NCBI GenBank assembly: GCA_036346255.1
Contig: CM070631.1
Coordinates: 27,884,339-27,948,338, forward strand
Direction: 5' to 3'
Source: Ampelocalamus luodianensis
Lineage: Eukaryota > Streptophyta > Magnoliopsida > Poales > Poaceae
Length of the DNA stretch: 64,000 nucleotides
The stretch's first letter is position 1. Every line of letters begins with the position of its first letter. Below are positions 47,106 through 59,533 of the stretch, one piece after another. The notes under the pieces are model-generated. The model searched no databases and was not told where the DNA came from. It saw only the letters and a list, made by a program, of their open reading frames with translations. The translations under genes and the position numbers were made by a program.

Positions 47106-49867
47106 CATATTCCCTAGATTCCCGCTAACGGCTAGAATTGCACCGACGAGTGGGGCACAATTTTAGCAGAAAGAACATTCTAAGCAAATAGGGAAAATTA
47201 TTATTTTGGTTTCAAAAATAATTTTAGAAATTATGTTTTTACAAAAGCATCTAGCATTCGGTCACTTTGCAAAAATACCCTTGCTGGACATTTTACAAAA
47301 TGGTCCTTATCTATTTTAAAACTGAAAAGAGCAAAAGTAGGGGCCTCCATGAAAAAAATTTAAGAATTAAAATATTTCAAAATCAGCCTTGGAGAACTCC
47401 AATGAACTACCAAAACTATCCTTTGACCATCCAAGTTTTACCAAAATGCCATGGGAGGTGTTTTTACCATTTTACCCAACATGCAAGGTGTCCCTTGAGG
47501 TGGCAAGAGCTCAATTAAACCAGGATTTTTCTTTCACAATGTTAAAAAGAAAAAATAAATTAGAGATTCCTTAGGATAGAGGCCTTGCATGTCAACAGAA
47601 AGCACCATGGGGTCGGCTAGGCCATTTGCATTTGCCCATTTGGCCAAGGTAAGCTCATCCCTCTACTTCTCATCTATAATATCCCAAATCATGTTAGGAG
47701 GAATAAAAGAATTAGAGAGAGAATTAAGCGATTAATATAGGGGGAAATTCGAAAAGTAGAGACTACTTGGGCCGTGGGTCCTCGGCCCACGGTGTCACGG
47801 CCCAAGGGGGGCCGACCGACTGGCCATAAGGGGCCCAAGGGGGGCGGCACCCCCAAACTGTAGCCGCACCCTTCCCCCTGCCCCTCCCTTGCCGCGGCGC
47901 CCCTGCGCCCTGCCCTTTGGCGCTACCTCCCCTGCCGGCCACCTCCCCCACGCCGGTGCTCCTGCTGACCTCCCCCTTGCAGCCCTACTACCAACAAGAA
48001 GAGAGGAAGCCAGATCGACTAGCTAGAAGAAAGGAGGGGAAGGAAGAGAGGGAAGGAGAAAGGAGGGAGGAAGAGAGGAGGGTTTTTGCGGGAAACATGT
48101 TCAACACCATGATCTTCAAGGGTAACCCCTGTTAATACCTAGATGTTACCTTGAATTAGTCATTGTATGTTTTGTAGATCGTTTTGCCCTAGGGAAGATT
48201 AGGTTTCAACATGCCCTTGTTTGTTGAGGTTCAAAGTAGAACCTTGCGGGAGCAATTCGAGGTGTTTAGGCTTGGATTCAGGGTTTCATCCAATTAGAAA
48301 AGTTGTAGATATTTTCGTTAGCTTTCCAGTAATATTTAGATCACTAGATTCAGATTAGTGAGCAAAAGTTACGACCTCGGGAAGATCATTGTACAGATTT
48401 TGAGCGTCATTGGCAGAGATCATGTTGTCGGGCTATTTTCACCTAGTAAATGAAAGAATTAGAAATTTGTGATAACTTGAATAAACTAGAAAATTTTGAG
48501 TAGTTTCCAGAACTAGTACCATTCATATATTTTTTAAGTTTTAGATTTAACGATCTAAAATTGGGAAGCGGACTGTCCTAACAGATTCTGGGACGGTCTT
48601 CGGGGAAGGAAACGGGTAGAGAACGGTAGAATCAGAAGTTTGTCACAATTAGGAAGTTGTAGGATTTTTCATGAGGATTCTAGAAAGTATTGGATGTTAA
48701 TATTCTGAGTTCAGATGAGTAAGTTAGAGCCATTTTACTACTGGGACAACGGTAGTATGCCTAGTTGTTTTGGGTTAATTGGGTCAGTTTGGCAGAGATG
48801 TGCGATGACGATTAGATTAAAGTGTTGATGCTGTGGTGTTATGATTTTGAGATGTGTTTTGAATTATTTGTCCAAGGAGTGTAGCCACTAGTGCCCTATC
48901 GCTGTCTCGCTATCCAGCTCGAAGGGGATAAACAGGCAAGTGCATAGTAGACTGTGTTCGATGGTTAATCGTTGTATTCTTTATCACTCATTACCATTAT
49001 ATTGCTTATGCTTTTATCTTATTTAATTGCAAACAATGTGGATGGTCATAATATTAATCGTATTAATGAATTCAAGAATGTTGGATAATGGTATTATTGA
49101 TGAACTTATGTTAAACTGTTCATTCATAAGTATCATTACATAAGGAGAATGTGATCATGGTGATCACACATCTACCTTGTTGGTAGAGACTTCACAGGAG
49201 TGGAGGAGGTCATCGATCCGTTGAGGACAAGCTTGATGAAAGGGTCAACATTGTCGCTTGTGTTCACCCATGCTATACCGGTATACGTGAAGAAAAGTGA
49301 AAGTGGACTACATGTAGTGTAGAGACACATTGCATTTCTTTGAGACTTGAGTATGAGAAGAAAGATGAGTAAATAATGATGATGATGATATTGTGTAGGG
49401 TTGAATTGAATATTGTCCATTGTTTATTATTGTGCTTGCTGAGTCGTGGACTCACTCTTGCTCTTTTATTGTTTTTAGGTGACCGTTGACAACGTTTCAC
49501 TTGGGAGGGCTAGTGCACTTGGAACCACAACTTACACTCGATTATTTGATTCATTGGATATGAGAACTCATTTTATAGCTTGATGATTTATAATTAGGAC
49601 ATGATAGTATTTCTTAGCCATAGATGATAGGTTGGAGTTGAGTATTCATTTAATAGACTTTATTCTATTGATTTTGCATCAATCTTGGTTTATTATCTTG
49701 CTTGCTTTCTAGGAATTAATTATCTATGATTGTCATATCGTTATGCTTGTGTTAATGTGACCCATGGATAGGTTTTATCATTAATATGTTTGCTGTAATT
49801 TATTGTTAATTGATGGTTAGTGTAGTTTAGTGGCGTTCCGGGCTCTGTGTTAGGCCAGGTTGTTACA
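47106..49867 (+). mobile_element. LTR-like block, plus strand, left end undefined
   Basis: The stretch has the texture of a long plant LTR: an AT-rich start, a GC-rich patch with GGGGCCCAAGGGGG (47820-47990), a purine-rich tract (47990-48090), and an end in CCAGGTTGTTACA at 49867, a typical LTR 3' terminus. No gag or pol is attached, and no TG start or target duplication was found, so the left part may have been removed. ORFs in the GC-rich patch are not supported as genes. Confidence 0.5.
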
Positions 49868-51086
49868 TCATCTTCTTCTTTCTTGATTCATGGCTCATGC
49901 TTTGCATATTTGCCATGGAAAGAGATGAGAGTAAGGACTAGAAGGACAAGGGAAGAAGGAAGCCAAGCCATCAAACATCACCTAGTCATCATCATCACCA
50001 GCATCTCATTTCATCTCAAGCATCAGTTAGCATCCTAGCATCTCATTTTCTTATCGAAATCAAGGGAGGCTAAAAAATGCCGCTTCTTGTATAAAGTGCA
50101 GATTAAACTATAGTGGCCATGCAAGATGTGTTCTGAAATTGTTTTGAGTCACTAGTATATCTAGGTTCCTCTTAGATTTATTATCATCATTGAGCTATTG
50201 CAATAGATCTTGGATAGTATCATGTCCTGATCAGTTTTGATCATGTATTATAGTAAGGATCCAGCTATCTGAAAATAACTAGTATGTATTTCAGTTCTTG
50301 CAACTGTGCATCATATATAGTTCTTGCATGTGAGGACCAGGACAATGCTAGAATCATAAGAAATATGCAACAATGCTAAGAATAAATATTTCATCACTGC
50401 ATATTGTTATTACCTAGATTAGTGGTTCTACTTTATCAAGATAAATCACTAACAGAAGGAAATTTAATACTAGTGTGTTGCTCAGCTCAGATCATGATCT
50501 CAGCATATGTTTTAGCAAAGATCATGCTTAAAATTACTTCTTTGATCATCAATTAGTACCATGGCAACATCAAACATTCATCTATTCAAGCATGCATCCA
50601 TTCATCCATGCATCATGCCCAAACCGGCCAGATAGGAGGAGCTAGAGGTAGAGGAAGGCCAAACCTAGAAGGCTAGGTAGTTGGCTGGAGTTGCAGTGGT
50701 GCCGAGCACCACATCATCTCACACCGACAACGCCGGTGGAGCCGAGGTGGAGCAAGCGAGGATGAGAGTCAAGAGAGGGCAGGACCAGGGGAGGTCGTAG
50801 CAGCGGGCTGAGCTGGCTCAACATCGGGTCCAACTCCAGGAGTGACGAAGTCACCAACCAAGAGGTGGCGGCGGCGGATTTGGCCGGTGACCCCAGTAGC
50901 TAGGGTTAGACGCGAGGGCGCCATGGGAGCTCAGGAGCCCAATCCAGTTCGGGAGGAGCCAGAGGACGTCTTTACAATAGCAGGGACCAAGGCCGGCGGG
51001 CTAGAGTGCGGCGGCAAATCGATGATGGCGCCTTGGGCGGAGGCGTCGGGTGAGAGAGAGAGCCAAGAGGGTCTGTGTGTGTATGT

Positions 51087-51090
<4 letters not shown>

Positions 51091-51126
<36 letters not shown>
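51091..51126. repeat. (GA)n microsatellite
   Basis: About 18 GA units in a row follow a shorter GA run at 51052-51063. The next 120 bases are TG-rich, with a twofold repeat of GTTGGGCATGTGG. Confidence 0.9.
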
Positions 51127-51128
<2 letters not shown>

Positions 51129-52060
51129 CTATGTGCTGTGCGCGTGTGTTGTGTGTGTTGGGCATGTGGATCTTGTGGGTGTGTGTGTGGGTGTGTTGTG
51201 TGTGTTGGGCATGTGGGTCCTGTGGGTGTGTGGGTGGGTGTGGGCCAGATGGGCTGGCCCAACCGAGTGGTTTTTCTTTTCTTTTTAAACTTACATATAT
51301 TTCAGAAAATAATTTCAGTTAAATACACATCCAGCACAAACACTATAAGTAAATAAAACTATTAATCACTATTCCATCCAATTGGATAAACCCCTTTTAT
51401 CATTAATTACTTATTAAATTCTAATAAAAGAAGTTTTCTTGTATAAAAATAAAGGAAATCCTTGTCTTCTTCAATTAAACCTTTTCTTGTTTTCCTCTTT
51501 TCTTTTCTCCTTCAAAACCTTAGTCTTTTTGGGGTGAGTGTTGTTCGATTAAAATAATAGCCTAGACATGTAGACTTAGTATCAACATCTGCATGGACTT
51601 CCATTTGATTCTTAGTCCTTATCGGACTCCGTTCGTATTTTTCAGGAGTCAGAGCATGGGGGGAAGTTCTTATCGGACCTAAGCCTCAATACTCCAATTT
51701 TCCTTATTTATCAAGAAAGTACAACACCTTTGATCATATTGCTTTGGATTTAATTTCAGAATCAATCACTTGCAATATATTTTAAGTTATCACCTGCATG
51801 TCAAATTTACTTTATAAATTTTCTGAATCAATGTGACATCTATATTTGGTTGTATGATGATCACTAGTATGGATGGTAGCTGGAATCAATGGATGTGTTT
51901 ATGGAGGTGTTGTGATTCCATTACATATGGGATTATCATATAAGTACTAAGTAACAACTGTCATAACACATTCGAGCATCGTTAACTCGCGCTGTCCACA
52001 TACATGGTTATCTAGGCTTTGCCAAGTAATTGTTCTAGATGGTGTATCTTTGGGTGGGAT

Positions 52061-52156
52061 TAAGGACCTTGTGCTTATGCTGAAGTTAGGTTTAAGGACC
52101 CTATGCTTTTGTGGAAGCTAGGTTTAATGACCCTATGCTTCTGCGGAAGCTAGTGG
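52061..52156 (+). repeat. 32-base tandem repeat, three copies
   Basis: Units start at 52061, 52093 and 52125, each TAAGGACCCTATGCTT followed by a GGAAGCTAGGTT-type half, with a few substitutions. It lies inside the LTR-like block. Confidence 0.9.
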
Positions 52157-53024
52157 TGGAAGCTGCGGCTTTTTGCCAGAGATATATCCTAAAGGGATAT
52201 TGGAAAGGCACAGTTAACTCTTGGTCTAGGCCACACACTAAAAGAAGTATGTATATCTGGTCGACATTAAAGACAGAGACGTTTGTGGGTGAAGTAGCGC
52301 GCCTCTGCAGAGTAAAAGTATGACTATCACTCCCTGGTTTCGGGTAGAAACTGTGTCGTGACAGGAAATAGAACTACTAGAGTTCTGCATGTGGTGTCTC
52401 AAGAACAACAGAGAATTCATAATTATAACTTGATCAATTTGACAACAAATATTTAGAAAACTACCTAGCACATTCTCAAGGACGCAGGTCCTTTATTAGT
52501 ATATGTTTACTATAATTGGATAGTTAGAGCATATAATTGTTGGATTTCTATGGTTGAACTTGTTGAGTACCTTCTATACTCATCCCTATATTATAATTAC
52601 CTTTGTTAGACTATGGAGAGTTCGATCTTGAGAGTTTCATTGCCGAGGAGCAATACGGAGGTGATCCACAGTGGTAGACGGAAGAAGCTCAAAAGGATTA
52701 GGACTTCGATGGTTCAACCTTCAGTGTCGATGATGAAGTTTGAGAGTCTTGTAGTGGAAGTAGCATTTTTCCACCCTGCGTGGCAAGTATAGGCATGAAC
52801 TTGATGTTCGATGCGATGTATCCTAAAAACCTTATGTTTAAGATTGTGTTCTAGTTGTAAGATAACTATGGGATCACTGTTATTTTTTCTCTGCTATACT
52901 CTGATGTGCACATATCTGATAAAGTTATACTTTATTTGGTGTGGACCGTAGACCGACATGCTACCCAAGGTAGTGGCATGTATGGATTGTCACGCAGTTT
53001 AATTTGGAATGCAGGGATTTCACA

Positions 53025-54245
53025 GGAATTGAGGGGGAAAAAAATCCTGCGGTCGAAATAGAGCTATAGTTTTGTATCACATAAGGTTACTATTGATGGA
53101 CTTAGATGTTAAGTAGATCACTAGAGCTTGACTTGGACTGACTTACATATTTTCTTTCGAGAAAGATGAGATCGAGTATCTGATATTGAGGTGGTACCGT
53201 GCTTGGTCTTGTTGGACCATTGTCACTGAAAAAATACGGAGAAAAAGGCTCGATCAGCTGGTTGGATAGGATGGGGCCATACAAGGGCAGAGATAAACCT
53301 CGCACTGGCAGTCTAGTTTCGTGCCCACCACCCATCATCCATTCAGCTGCATTTTGTTGCATGCATACTACAAAGTTTGTCTTCTCTGTCTGTACATCCC
53401 AGCACTAGCAGTAGCAGCAAGTTGCGACCCCATCTTGCCTTCAAAAGAAAAAAAAAAAAAAAAAAGAGAAGAGGTTGCGACCCCATGCATTGCATCATGA
53501 GCGCACCATGTATTGCAAAAAACCAGTAGCAGCAAGTTGCGACCCCATGCATCATGAGCGCACCATGGATGGCAGAAAAACCTATCTTTACTTAGGTGAA
53601 TATTACGTCAAAAAAAACTTAGGTGAATAAAGAATATGCAACTCTTTTGTTGCACCAAATCTTGATATCTAGCTTGTTTTTAAATGACAGTGGACTAAAG
53701 TTTTGAGTGAAGTGTTAGGATCCTAGTAGATGCCAGACCTATCTTATTTAGCTTTTGTACGGCAGGCATGCACATTCTATATATAGCTTATGTTATCCCT
53801 CCTCCTACTTTGACATATATTTTTCTATGGTTCATATTGCTAAAAGAAAAGAGCTTTCTTACGGTAGTTATTTGGATTTTTAAAAAATATAGTTCGTCGG
53901 CAGATCAAGTTTTACTTACTCTTGTTTTTTTAAAGGCAAATAGGCCTCGATGGGCCTGGAACTCTGCATTGATACTGGTTCTTACAAAAGTGAAGAACAT
54001 GTTCCACCATTTTTGTAGAAAGAAGCTAATATTCTATAGTTTGTAGAAATGCTAGGTATGTGATGCATGGGTCGGACAGCTGAAAAACCCGGTTACTCAA
54101 AGGAAAAATGGCTAACCATTTGTGTTGGACGGACTAAAGGTCTGTTTGGGGCAGCTTTGCTAGGCCAAAAGCAATTCTAGAAGCACAAACCAGCCATTTG
54201 GATCTCACTCCGTTGTGGGACACCTCTTGGTTGGAGTTTTGTGTG
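53025..54245. other. Intergenic DNA with a small poly-A insertion
   Basis: No gene is visible. The only clear structure is GTTGCGACCCCAT at 53421-53433, 53474-53486 and 53536-53548, with a poly-A-rich 40-base piece between the first two copies. Confidence 0.5.
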
Positions 54246-54470
54246 TGTTAGGAATAAGTTTCTAACTGTCCGATACCAGCATTGTTCAGTATACGGCAAG
54301 GATACGTTCTGATTTTCGAGTGCAATCCGAACTCTCCCTGCTCTCCCTGTAATCTGAGTTGATACCAACTCTGTCTGTACTCTGTAATAAGAGTATAAAT
54401 ACATGCCAAGGCACCCTGGTCGTGGTGAGGTTTTTCAATCGTTTTTAGTGTGTACGACTCCATTTATCAG
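54246..54470 (+). repeat. Possible short LTR-like remnant
   Basis: It starts TGTTAGGAATAAG and contains a TATA-like GAGTATAAATACATG near 54390, both common in Copia LTRs. No matching partner, primer site or target duplication was seen. Confidence 0.25.
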
Positions 54471-55416
54471 GATTTAAATCAGTGCCCACCTTTTACGCAC
54501 ATGTGAATACGTCTTAATAGAAACTTTGTGAGGTTATGATTTTATCTTCGGCCTCTATCATTCTAGGTGTGTGCTAAGAGGGGCGTACTTGCGCATGTGT
54601 GGTGGTGTGTGCGTGTGTATCTTCCTTGTAATTGCAAGAAAAAAGAAAGCTCACTCCGTTGACCCCGCAATGTTGTTGCCTCGAATTGTCGGTTCTCAGA
54701 TTGCTTACTTATTATTTTTGTCCAAGAGTAAATTAAATTGTTTATCGATGCGACAAATTAAGGTGTATATGCAAGTGAACAGCTGTGTATTTTTTTTGTT
54801 TTTAAACACAAATTTCGCTAAATTTTACTATTGTATAGTAGTACACATATTACTTCCATTTAATGTTCAAATCGAAATTTTACATATTCCGCTACGACGC
54901 AATTATGCACTGTTTGTGACTGAATGACTGCTTTGTTCATCTTTTGAATTGATTGATTAATTAGTCCTACATTTATTCAGAAATTCCAAAGTAGTTTCGA
55001 GCTAGAGTCTAGAGAGCTAGATGCAGAGCGCTAACCGTACTTAAGGAACAAATATAAGACGATCCTCCTAAAGAGGCCCGGGCTAATCTATACTAAAGCT
55101 CCTTTTTCAGTTTTCAATCAAAATGTGCTGTTGGCAAGTGGCCAAAGCAGATATTATACATATTCTTGAACCGTCAAGAAAATATTCTTGCCGCGTTTTT
55201 ATATAGTTTACATGGATACAAAAAAAGTTTGGAAGATTTGGGCCATGATTAGTTAGTTGCATGCATGCCAATGGGTATTTGACGTCGTGTTCAGGAAGCC
55301 AGACTGACACAGATCTTGTAGTAGCTGTTTGCATGCCCATCTTCCCCATCTTGGAAAGGCCGGACCTTTTTGTTCAAGAAGCCAAACTAACACTGCAAAT
55401 TATTTTTTGTAAGCAC
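54471..55416. other. Intergenic DNA, no supported feature
   Basis: AT-rich sequence with short chance ORFs only; nothing recognised. Confidence 0.4.
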
Positions 55417-55419
55417 ACA

Positions 55420-55737
55420 CACTACCAGAATTCGTTTTTTCCCGAGTGCCAAAAACACTCGGGAAAGCCCCCCAAAACACTCGGGAATGAAGTTCCCGAA
55501 GGCACTTGGGTCCTTTGGTCGAGGAAAACTGGTTTCCCGAGTGTTCCCGATATTTACACTCAGGATTGTATTTTCTCTCCCGAGTGTTATGGTAACCATT
55601 CGGGAAAGTTATTTCTACCGAGTGTTTAATTCCTGTCCCGAGTGTCCTTTGAAACACTCGGAAAGGGTCCCGAGTGTTTCTGTCCAGACACTCGGGAAAC
55701 ATATAGACACTCGGGGATTAGCTGGTTTCTGGTAGTG
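55420..55737. mobile_element. Miniature CACTA element, 318 bp, with TSD ACA
   Basis: The termini CACTACCAGAA and TTCTGGTAGTG are perfect 11-base inverted repeats. ACA flanks both sides (55417-55419 and 55738-55740), the 3-base duplication expected of CACTA insertion. The interior is made of CCCGAGTGT / ACACTCGGGAAA repeats and encodes nothing. It would be moved by a transposase from a related full-length element. Confidence 0.95.
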
Positions 55738-55740
55738 ACA

Positions 55741-56480
55741 CTTGTATGTGTAGTAGGCCCTGACATCGTTTTAACATATATCATGAAATTTCACAAGAAA
55801 GCTCTATCGGTATGCACAGTAACTAGATTGCCGTCCAGGAGATACGAAACTTCTTTAATGTACACATTAGCAAATTTGACGAAAGCGAAATGTGATCTTG
55901 AAAAATATATCCCTTAGTTTCCCTCTAATATTGTCGAAAAGAACATATCTCTTCACGAGTAGCTAGCGCCAATCATTTAAATTCAGATGAGGTTATAGCT
56001 AGACTGGTTTTGTACCAGTGTCATGCTCTACGTGTTCAACGCACACACGCATATATATATGCTGATTCCCGAGTATAGGAGGCAAAGCAAAAGAGAAGAA
56101 AAGTAAGGTAAAAGAATCCAATACCAACCGCGAAAATGCATTGGGTTAAGGATCTAACCAGCCAGTGGGAAATATAGAGGAAATTTGCCAAAGTGGACGG
56201 AAAGGAGATTTCATTGGGATTGCTAATTTTGCTTTCGTTATCTTCATTTCTCGAATTTTTAAGCCAAAATAGAAAATAAATTAAATAAATTAACCCACTT
56301 AACTCAGATTTAGAAGCATAAGAACTTCTCTATCTGCAATAGCGGTTGAAGGAAATAAACCACTAATGGGGTTAGAGCCCAATGGAATTACGACCGCTAA
56401 TATTGCCAGAGTCCGGTGCGAATAACAAAACGCTATTCATGTTAGTGGCTCCTAATTCTGACCAGGGAAAACAATTTCGC
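55741..56480. other. Intergenic DNA, no supported feature
   Basis: Nothing recognised; short AT-rich stretches and a small TA run near 56050. Confidence 0.4.
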
Positions 56481-56487
56481 CAAAATT

Positions 56488-56712
56488 TGAAAATTTTTGG
56501 TGATTTCGCCCCCCTCCGAAATTTTTATAATTCATTCAAAAATATTCAAAAATATTTGAATTTGAACAAATTACATTCTAAATTTGATTCCATAAAAAAT
56601 TCAGTCAAATTTTGTCAAAATTTTATGTCTAAATTTCGTCCAGTTTGAAAACCCACCGAAATTCTGAAATTTCGGTGATTTCAGCCCCCAACGAAATTTT
56701 TTCAAAAACGAA
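56488..56712. repeat. Dispersed repeat with GATTTC..CCCCC..CGAAATTTTT modules
   Basis: The module GGTGATTTCGCCCCCCTCCGAAA (about 56498-56521) recurs as GGTGATTTCAGCCCCCAACGAAA (about 56672-56695). Between them lie AT-rich TCAAAAATATT repeats, and an inverted repeat with 9-base arms, ACCGAAATT and AATTTCGGT, lies at 56653-56674. The texture is that of a non-coding grass repeat, class unknown. Confidence 0.5.
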
Positions 56713-57525
56713 ATAAAGTTCCGTGATTCCGACTCGGCAAAAACTCCACGACTGCTCAACTCCTCTTCCGATCAGAAGCAATCTAGGTCTCATCGCCGGC
56801 TTGCCGGCCTGTCGCCATGGCCCCACTTCACTGCCCTCAGAGCCTCGGATAGTCGAGTGCCGAATGCAATGCTTCCCCCCAACCGTGCCTCAATTCTGTT
56901 GGTTCCTCAGTCCTCCCTGTGGTGCATCGACACAACATCCTATTTCTTGGGGAATCGATCCGTTTCTCTCCCTTTCTAGTGCGAATAGATGCTAGAGAGG
57001 TTAGTATTGTTTCGTTGTTCTAATGCAATGTTTGGGCAGGAATTTGTCTCACAATGTTTGCAATGTTTGGGTAGGAATTTGTTAACAAAACTTTGAATAG
57101 TGATATATGGTTGAGTACGCTGTCAAATATATTCGTCATATATACATCTTGTCCTGCGGAATTATTAATATGATAAATTCAATTCCTACTAGAATGTGTG
57201 GTGTTTGTAAAAACTTTTGAGGAGATCTAGCTAGCTCCAACCGTTGATTGCTACATCAAGAGTCAAGACGACAAAGTAAAAGAAGATCCAAACTGAAGCT
57301 GAGGGCCCTATGTATGCATCCAGGCGAAGCAACGCAACAATGTGCGCAAGTGATGAGGTGCATGCATCTGGGAAAAGAAACGCAAGGTTCATAGCTGAGA
57401 TACGAGACAGGCCGGAGAGGAAAGGATAAGGATTCTGTGCGTGCAAGGATTAATTATGAGAGGAAGAAGGTGGCCGGCCGGGCTGCATGCGCGAGAGAGA
57501 GTTCTCCTAAGGACGAAACGACCGA
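56713..57525. other. Intergenic DNA, no supported gene
   Basis: A moderately GC-rich patch at 56740-56995 looks vaguely exon-like, but no frame, splice pair or known motif supports a gene. Confidence 0.35.
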
Positions 57526-57650
57526 GGGTTTATTTGTATACATTGTGATTCAACTCAATCCTTTGAATTGATTTAGAATTTGAACTAAAATTTCTTCCAA
57601 TCCAAATGGATTAGTTCTAATCTCTCCATATCCAAACAAATCCTAAAGCC
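57526..57650. mobile_element. Possible MITE with imperfect terminal inverted repeats
   Basis: AGGGTTTATTTGTATA at the left and TATCCAAACAAATCCT at the right are complementary at 13 of 16 positions. This end type (a GTTTGTTTGGATA-like arm) is common in grass MITEs. No target duplication is clear. Confidence 0.4.
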
Positions 57651-58187
57651 TTATTTGATAAGGTAGAGAACCAATCTATATGAAAGACAATTCAAGAGGG
57701 GATTGGGTTAATCCCTCTCCCACCACCCAATCCCCACCCAATTCTCTTTCACCTATCCAAGGGGGATTAGAGCAAATGTTGATTTTTTGGATCATGGTTG
57801 GGTTGGAGGGGATGACACCTATTTAAAATTTTGAATTTAAAAGTGGTCAGAAAATTTGAAATAAAATCATTATAAGTAAATTTAAAAACCCATAAAATTT
57901 GAAAACATCATAAAATATTCCAAAAATTCGAAATAAAATCAATAAATTGCAAAAAAAAAACAATATAGAAAAAATTCAAAAATTACTCTAGAAAATTCTA
58001 ATATAACCAAAAATTTCCGATTCCATTCCAAATAATCACAAAGTTCAAATAACAAACAAAAAGTTCAACGAGAAATTATGACAATTCATGAAGAATAATA
58101 CTAGATAGTCTAATGTAATCACATATCACTAACAAGTAACAATGTAATAATTCCAAGGGTCATCCACAACTTGGCAGTACAACTGTA
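57651..58187. other. AT-rich DNA, no supported feature
   Basis: Runs of AAATTTGAAA and AAAATTC dominate; nothing recognised. Confidence 0.4.
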
Positions 58188-58480
58188 CACTAATACAGAA
58201 AATGTCTTCACAGACGGTTCAAAAGTTTCATCACAGACGGTTTTGTAAGTCGTTTGAGTTTATGGGTCAGTAATGACATGGAGTCATCACAAACGGTTCT
58301 TAACAAGAATCGTCTGTGATACTTACTTATCACAGACCGTTCTTGTTATCACAGACGGTTCTTGTTCAGAACCGTCTGTAGTAGTCTATTTTCATAGATG
58401 GTTCTGAACAAGAACCGTATGTGATAATTACTTATCACAAATGGTTCTTGTTCAGAACCGTCAGTGATAGTTTTTTCTAT
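58188..58480. repeat. CACAGACGG subterminal repeats (inverted right end)
   Basis: At least six copies of CACAGACGGTTCTTG or its complement, several in facing pairs around GTTC. Orientation is opposite to the right end at 47105. Confidence 0.8.
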
Positions 58481-58687
58481 TGAAAAAGATCAAATTTTGA
58501 ACCAAATCAATCAATTGTTGGATAGTAGTTTTCATATGTAACCTCTAGCAAGATAACTAAAATTCAATTAAAATTCTGATGGCAAACACATTGTAGGAGA
58601 GACCTATCTAGCAAAAGGGAAACCAAAAGGTTTCATAATGTCCCCTCCGAATGGAAAAAAAAGAATAAAATTACAAAGTTAAACTAA

Positions 58688-59245
58688 CACTACTACGAAA
58701 AGGCTAATATTGGACACCTCATCACAGACGGTTGACCAAAACCGTGTGTATTACATGCAATTACAGACGATTTTAGTTTAGAGACCGTCTGTGTTACTAG
58801 CTACGCTAAAAACCGTCTGTGAAGAGGTAATATCACAGACGGTTCATATTGAAAACCGTCTGTCAAGTATCACAAACGGTTCTTAACACGAACTATCTGT
58901 GATAATTGCAGACTTCACAGACGGTTCATTATACGAACCGTCTGTGATAAGTATAATAACACATACGATTTGTATTAAAAACCGTCTGTGATTTAGAAAT
59001 TTTCTTACTCTGTGATTTTACCATGGCTTGAAATTTTCTTGTTCTGTGATTTTACCATGATTTGAAATTTTCTTATTATCTGATTTTACCATGGATTGAA
59101 ATTTCCTAACTCTTGTTCAGAACCGTCTGTGATAAAACCGTCTGTGATGACTCATGTCAACATTGACCCATAGACTCAGACGGCTCACAAAACCGTCTGT
59201 GATGGCGTTTTTGAACCGTCTGTGAAGACTTTTTCTGTAGTAGTG
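58688..59245 (+). mobile_element. Miniature CACTA family 2 element, 558 bp
   Basis: CACTACTACGAAAAGGC at 58688 and CTTTTTCTGTAGTAGTG ending at 59245 are inverted termini. The first ~200 bases align closely with 9568-9790 and the last part with the end of the large element at 47105, so it is an internal deletion product of that family. The flanking triplets are TAA (58685-58687) and TAG (59246-59248), which match at two of three positions. It interrupts the minus-strand ORF at 59246. Confidence 0.9.
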
Positions 59246-59533
59246 TAGCTAGAATCCACTTGTGCCTCCAATCTCTTGAAGAACTCATCGGCTTCTTGGA
59301 TTGGTCTTGTGCGCTTCTCTATGTACCTCACCAGCATATCATAAACTATTCTTGCCTGTTGTCCGAATTCGGCTCAAGCTTGTCAGCAAGGAAAATGAGA
59401 GACGACCGAAAACCTCCGACAACGCTCCGGCATTAGGTACAAATAAAATAAGGACCATCAAACAACCAACAAATTGTGTATATTTTGGGAAAATACACGT
59501 ACCTTCCTGCAATCTACCTCCTACGGCAGACAT
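59246..59533 (-). CDS. Small two-exon ORF in the CACTA-like element, unknown function
   Basis: I do not recognise this protein. On the minus strand ATG at 59533-59531 opens MSAVGGRLQE in exon 1 (59533-59503), with donor GAAG/GTACGTG. The acceptor CTTGAG/CCGAATTC at 59373 restores the frame in exon 2 (59372-59246), which reads EFGQQARIVYDMLVRYIEKR and ends in FFKRLEAQVDSS. The intron is 130 bases with a pyrimidine-rich 3' part. Without the 558-bp element inserted at 59245 the next codon would be TAG, giving a 52-residue basic, helix-prone protein. A TATATATTATA box lies about 140 bases upstream (59671-59685), followed by a CT-rich leader. It may be a captured host fragment or an accessory gene of the element. 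Splicing is inferred. Confidence 0.4.

Larger units (their letters stand above)
49868..53024 (+). mobile_element. LTR-like block, plus strand, ending GGGATTTCACA
   Basis: It ends in GCAGGGATTTCACA at 53024, typical of a Gypsy LTR. It contains a GC-rich leader (50640-51270), a GA microsatellite, a TG-rich direct repeat, a 32-base triplicate repeat (52061-52156) and an acidic ORF block (DYGEFDLESFIAEEQYGGD, about 52609-52675). The left end is not defined. No retrotransposon genes are present. Confidence 0.5.

Noticed and set aside
47763..48135. Pro/Gly-rich ORFs on both strands
   Set aside because: GC-rich leader of an LTR-like block; no domain and no splice support.
50842..51288. 148-codon ORF with a long Glu-Arg run
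   Set aside because: It is a reading of the GA microsatellite and TG-rich repeat within an LTR-like block.
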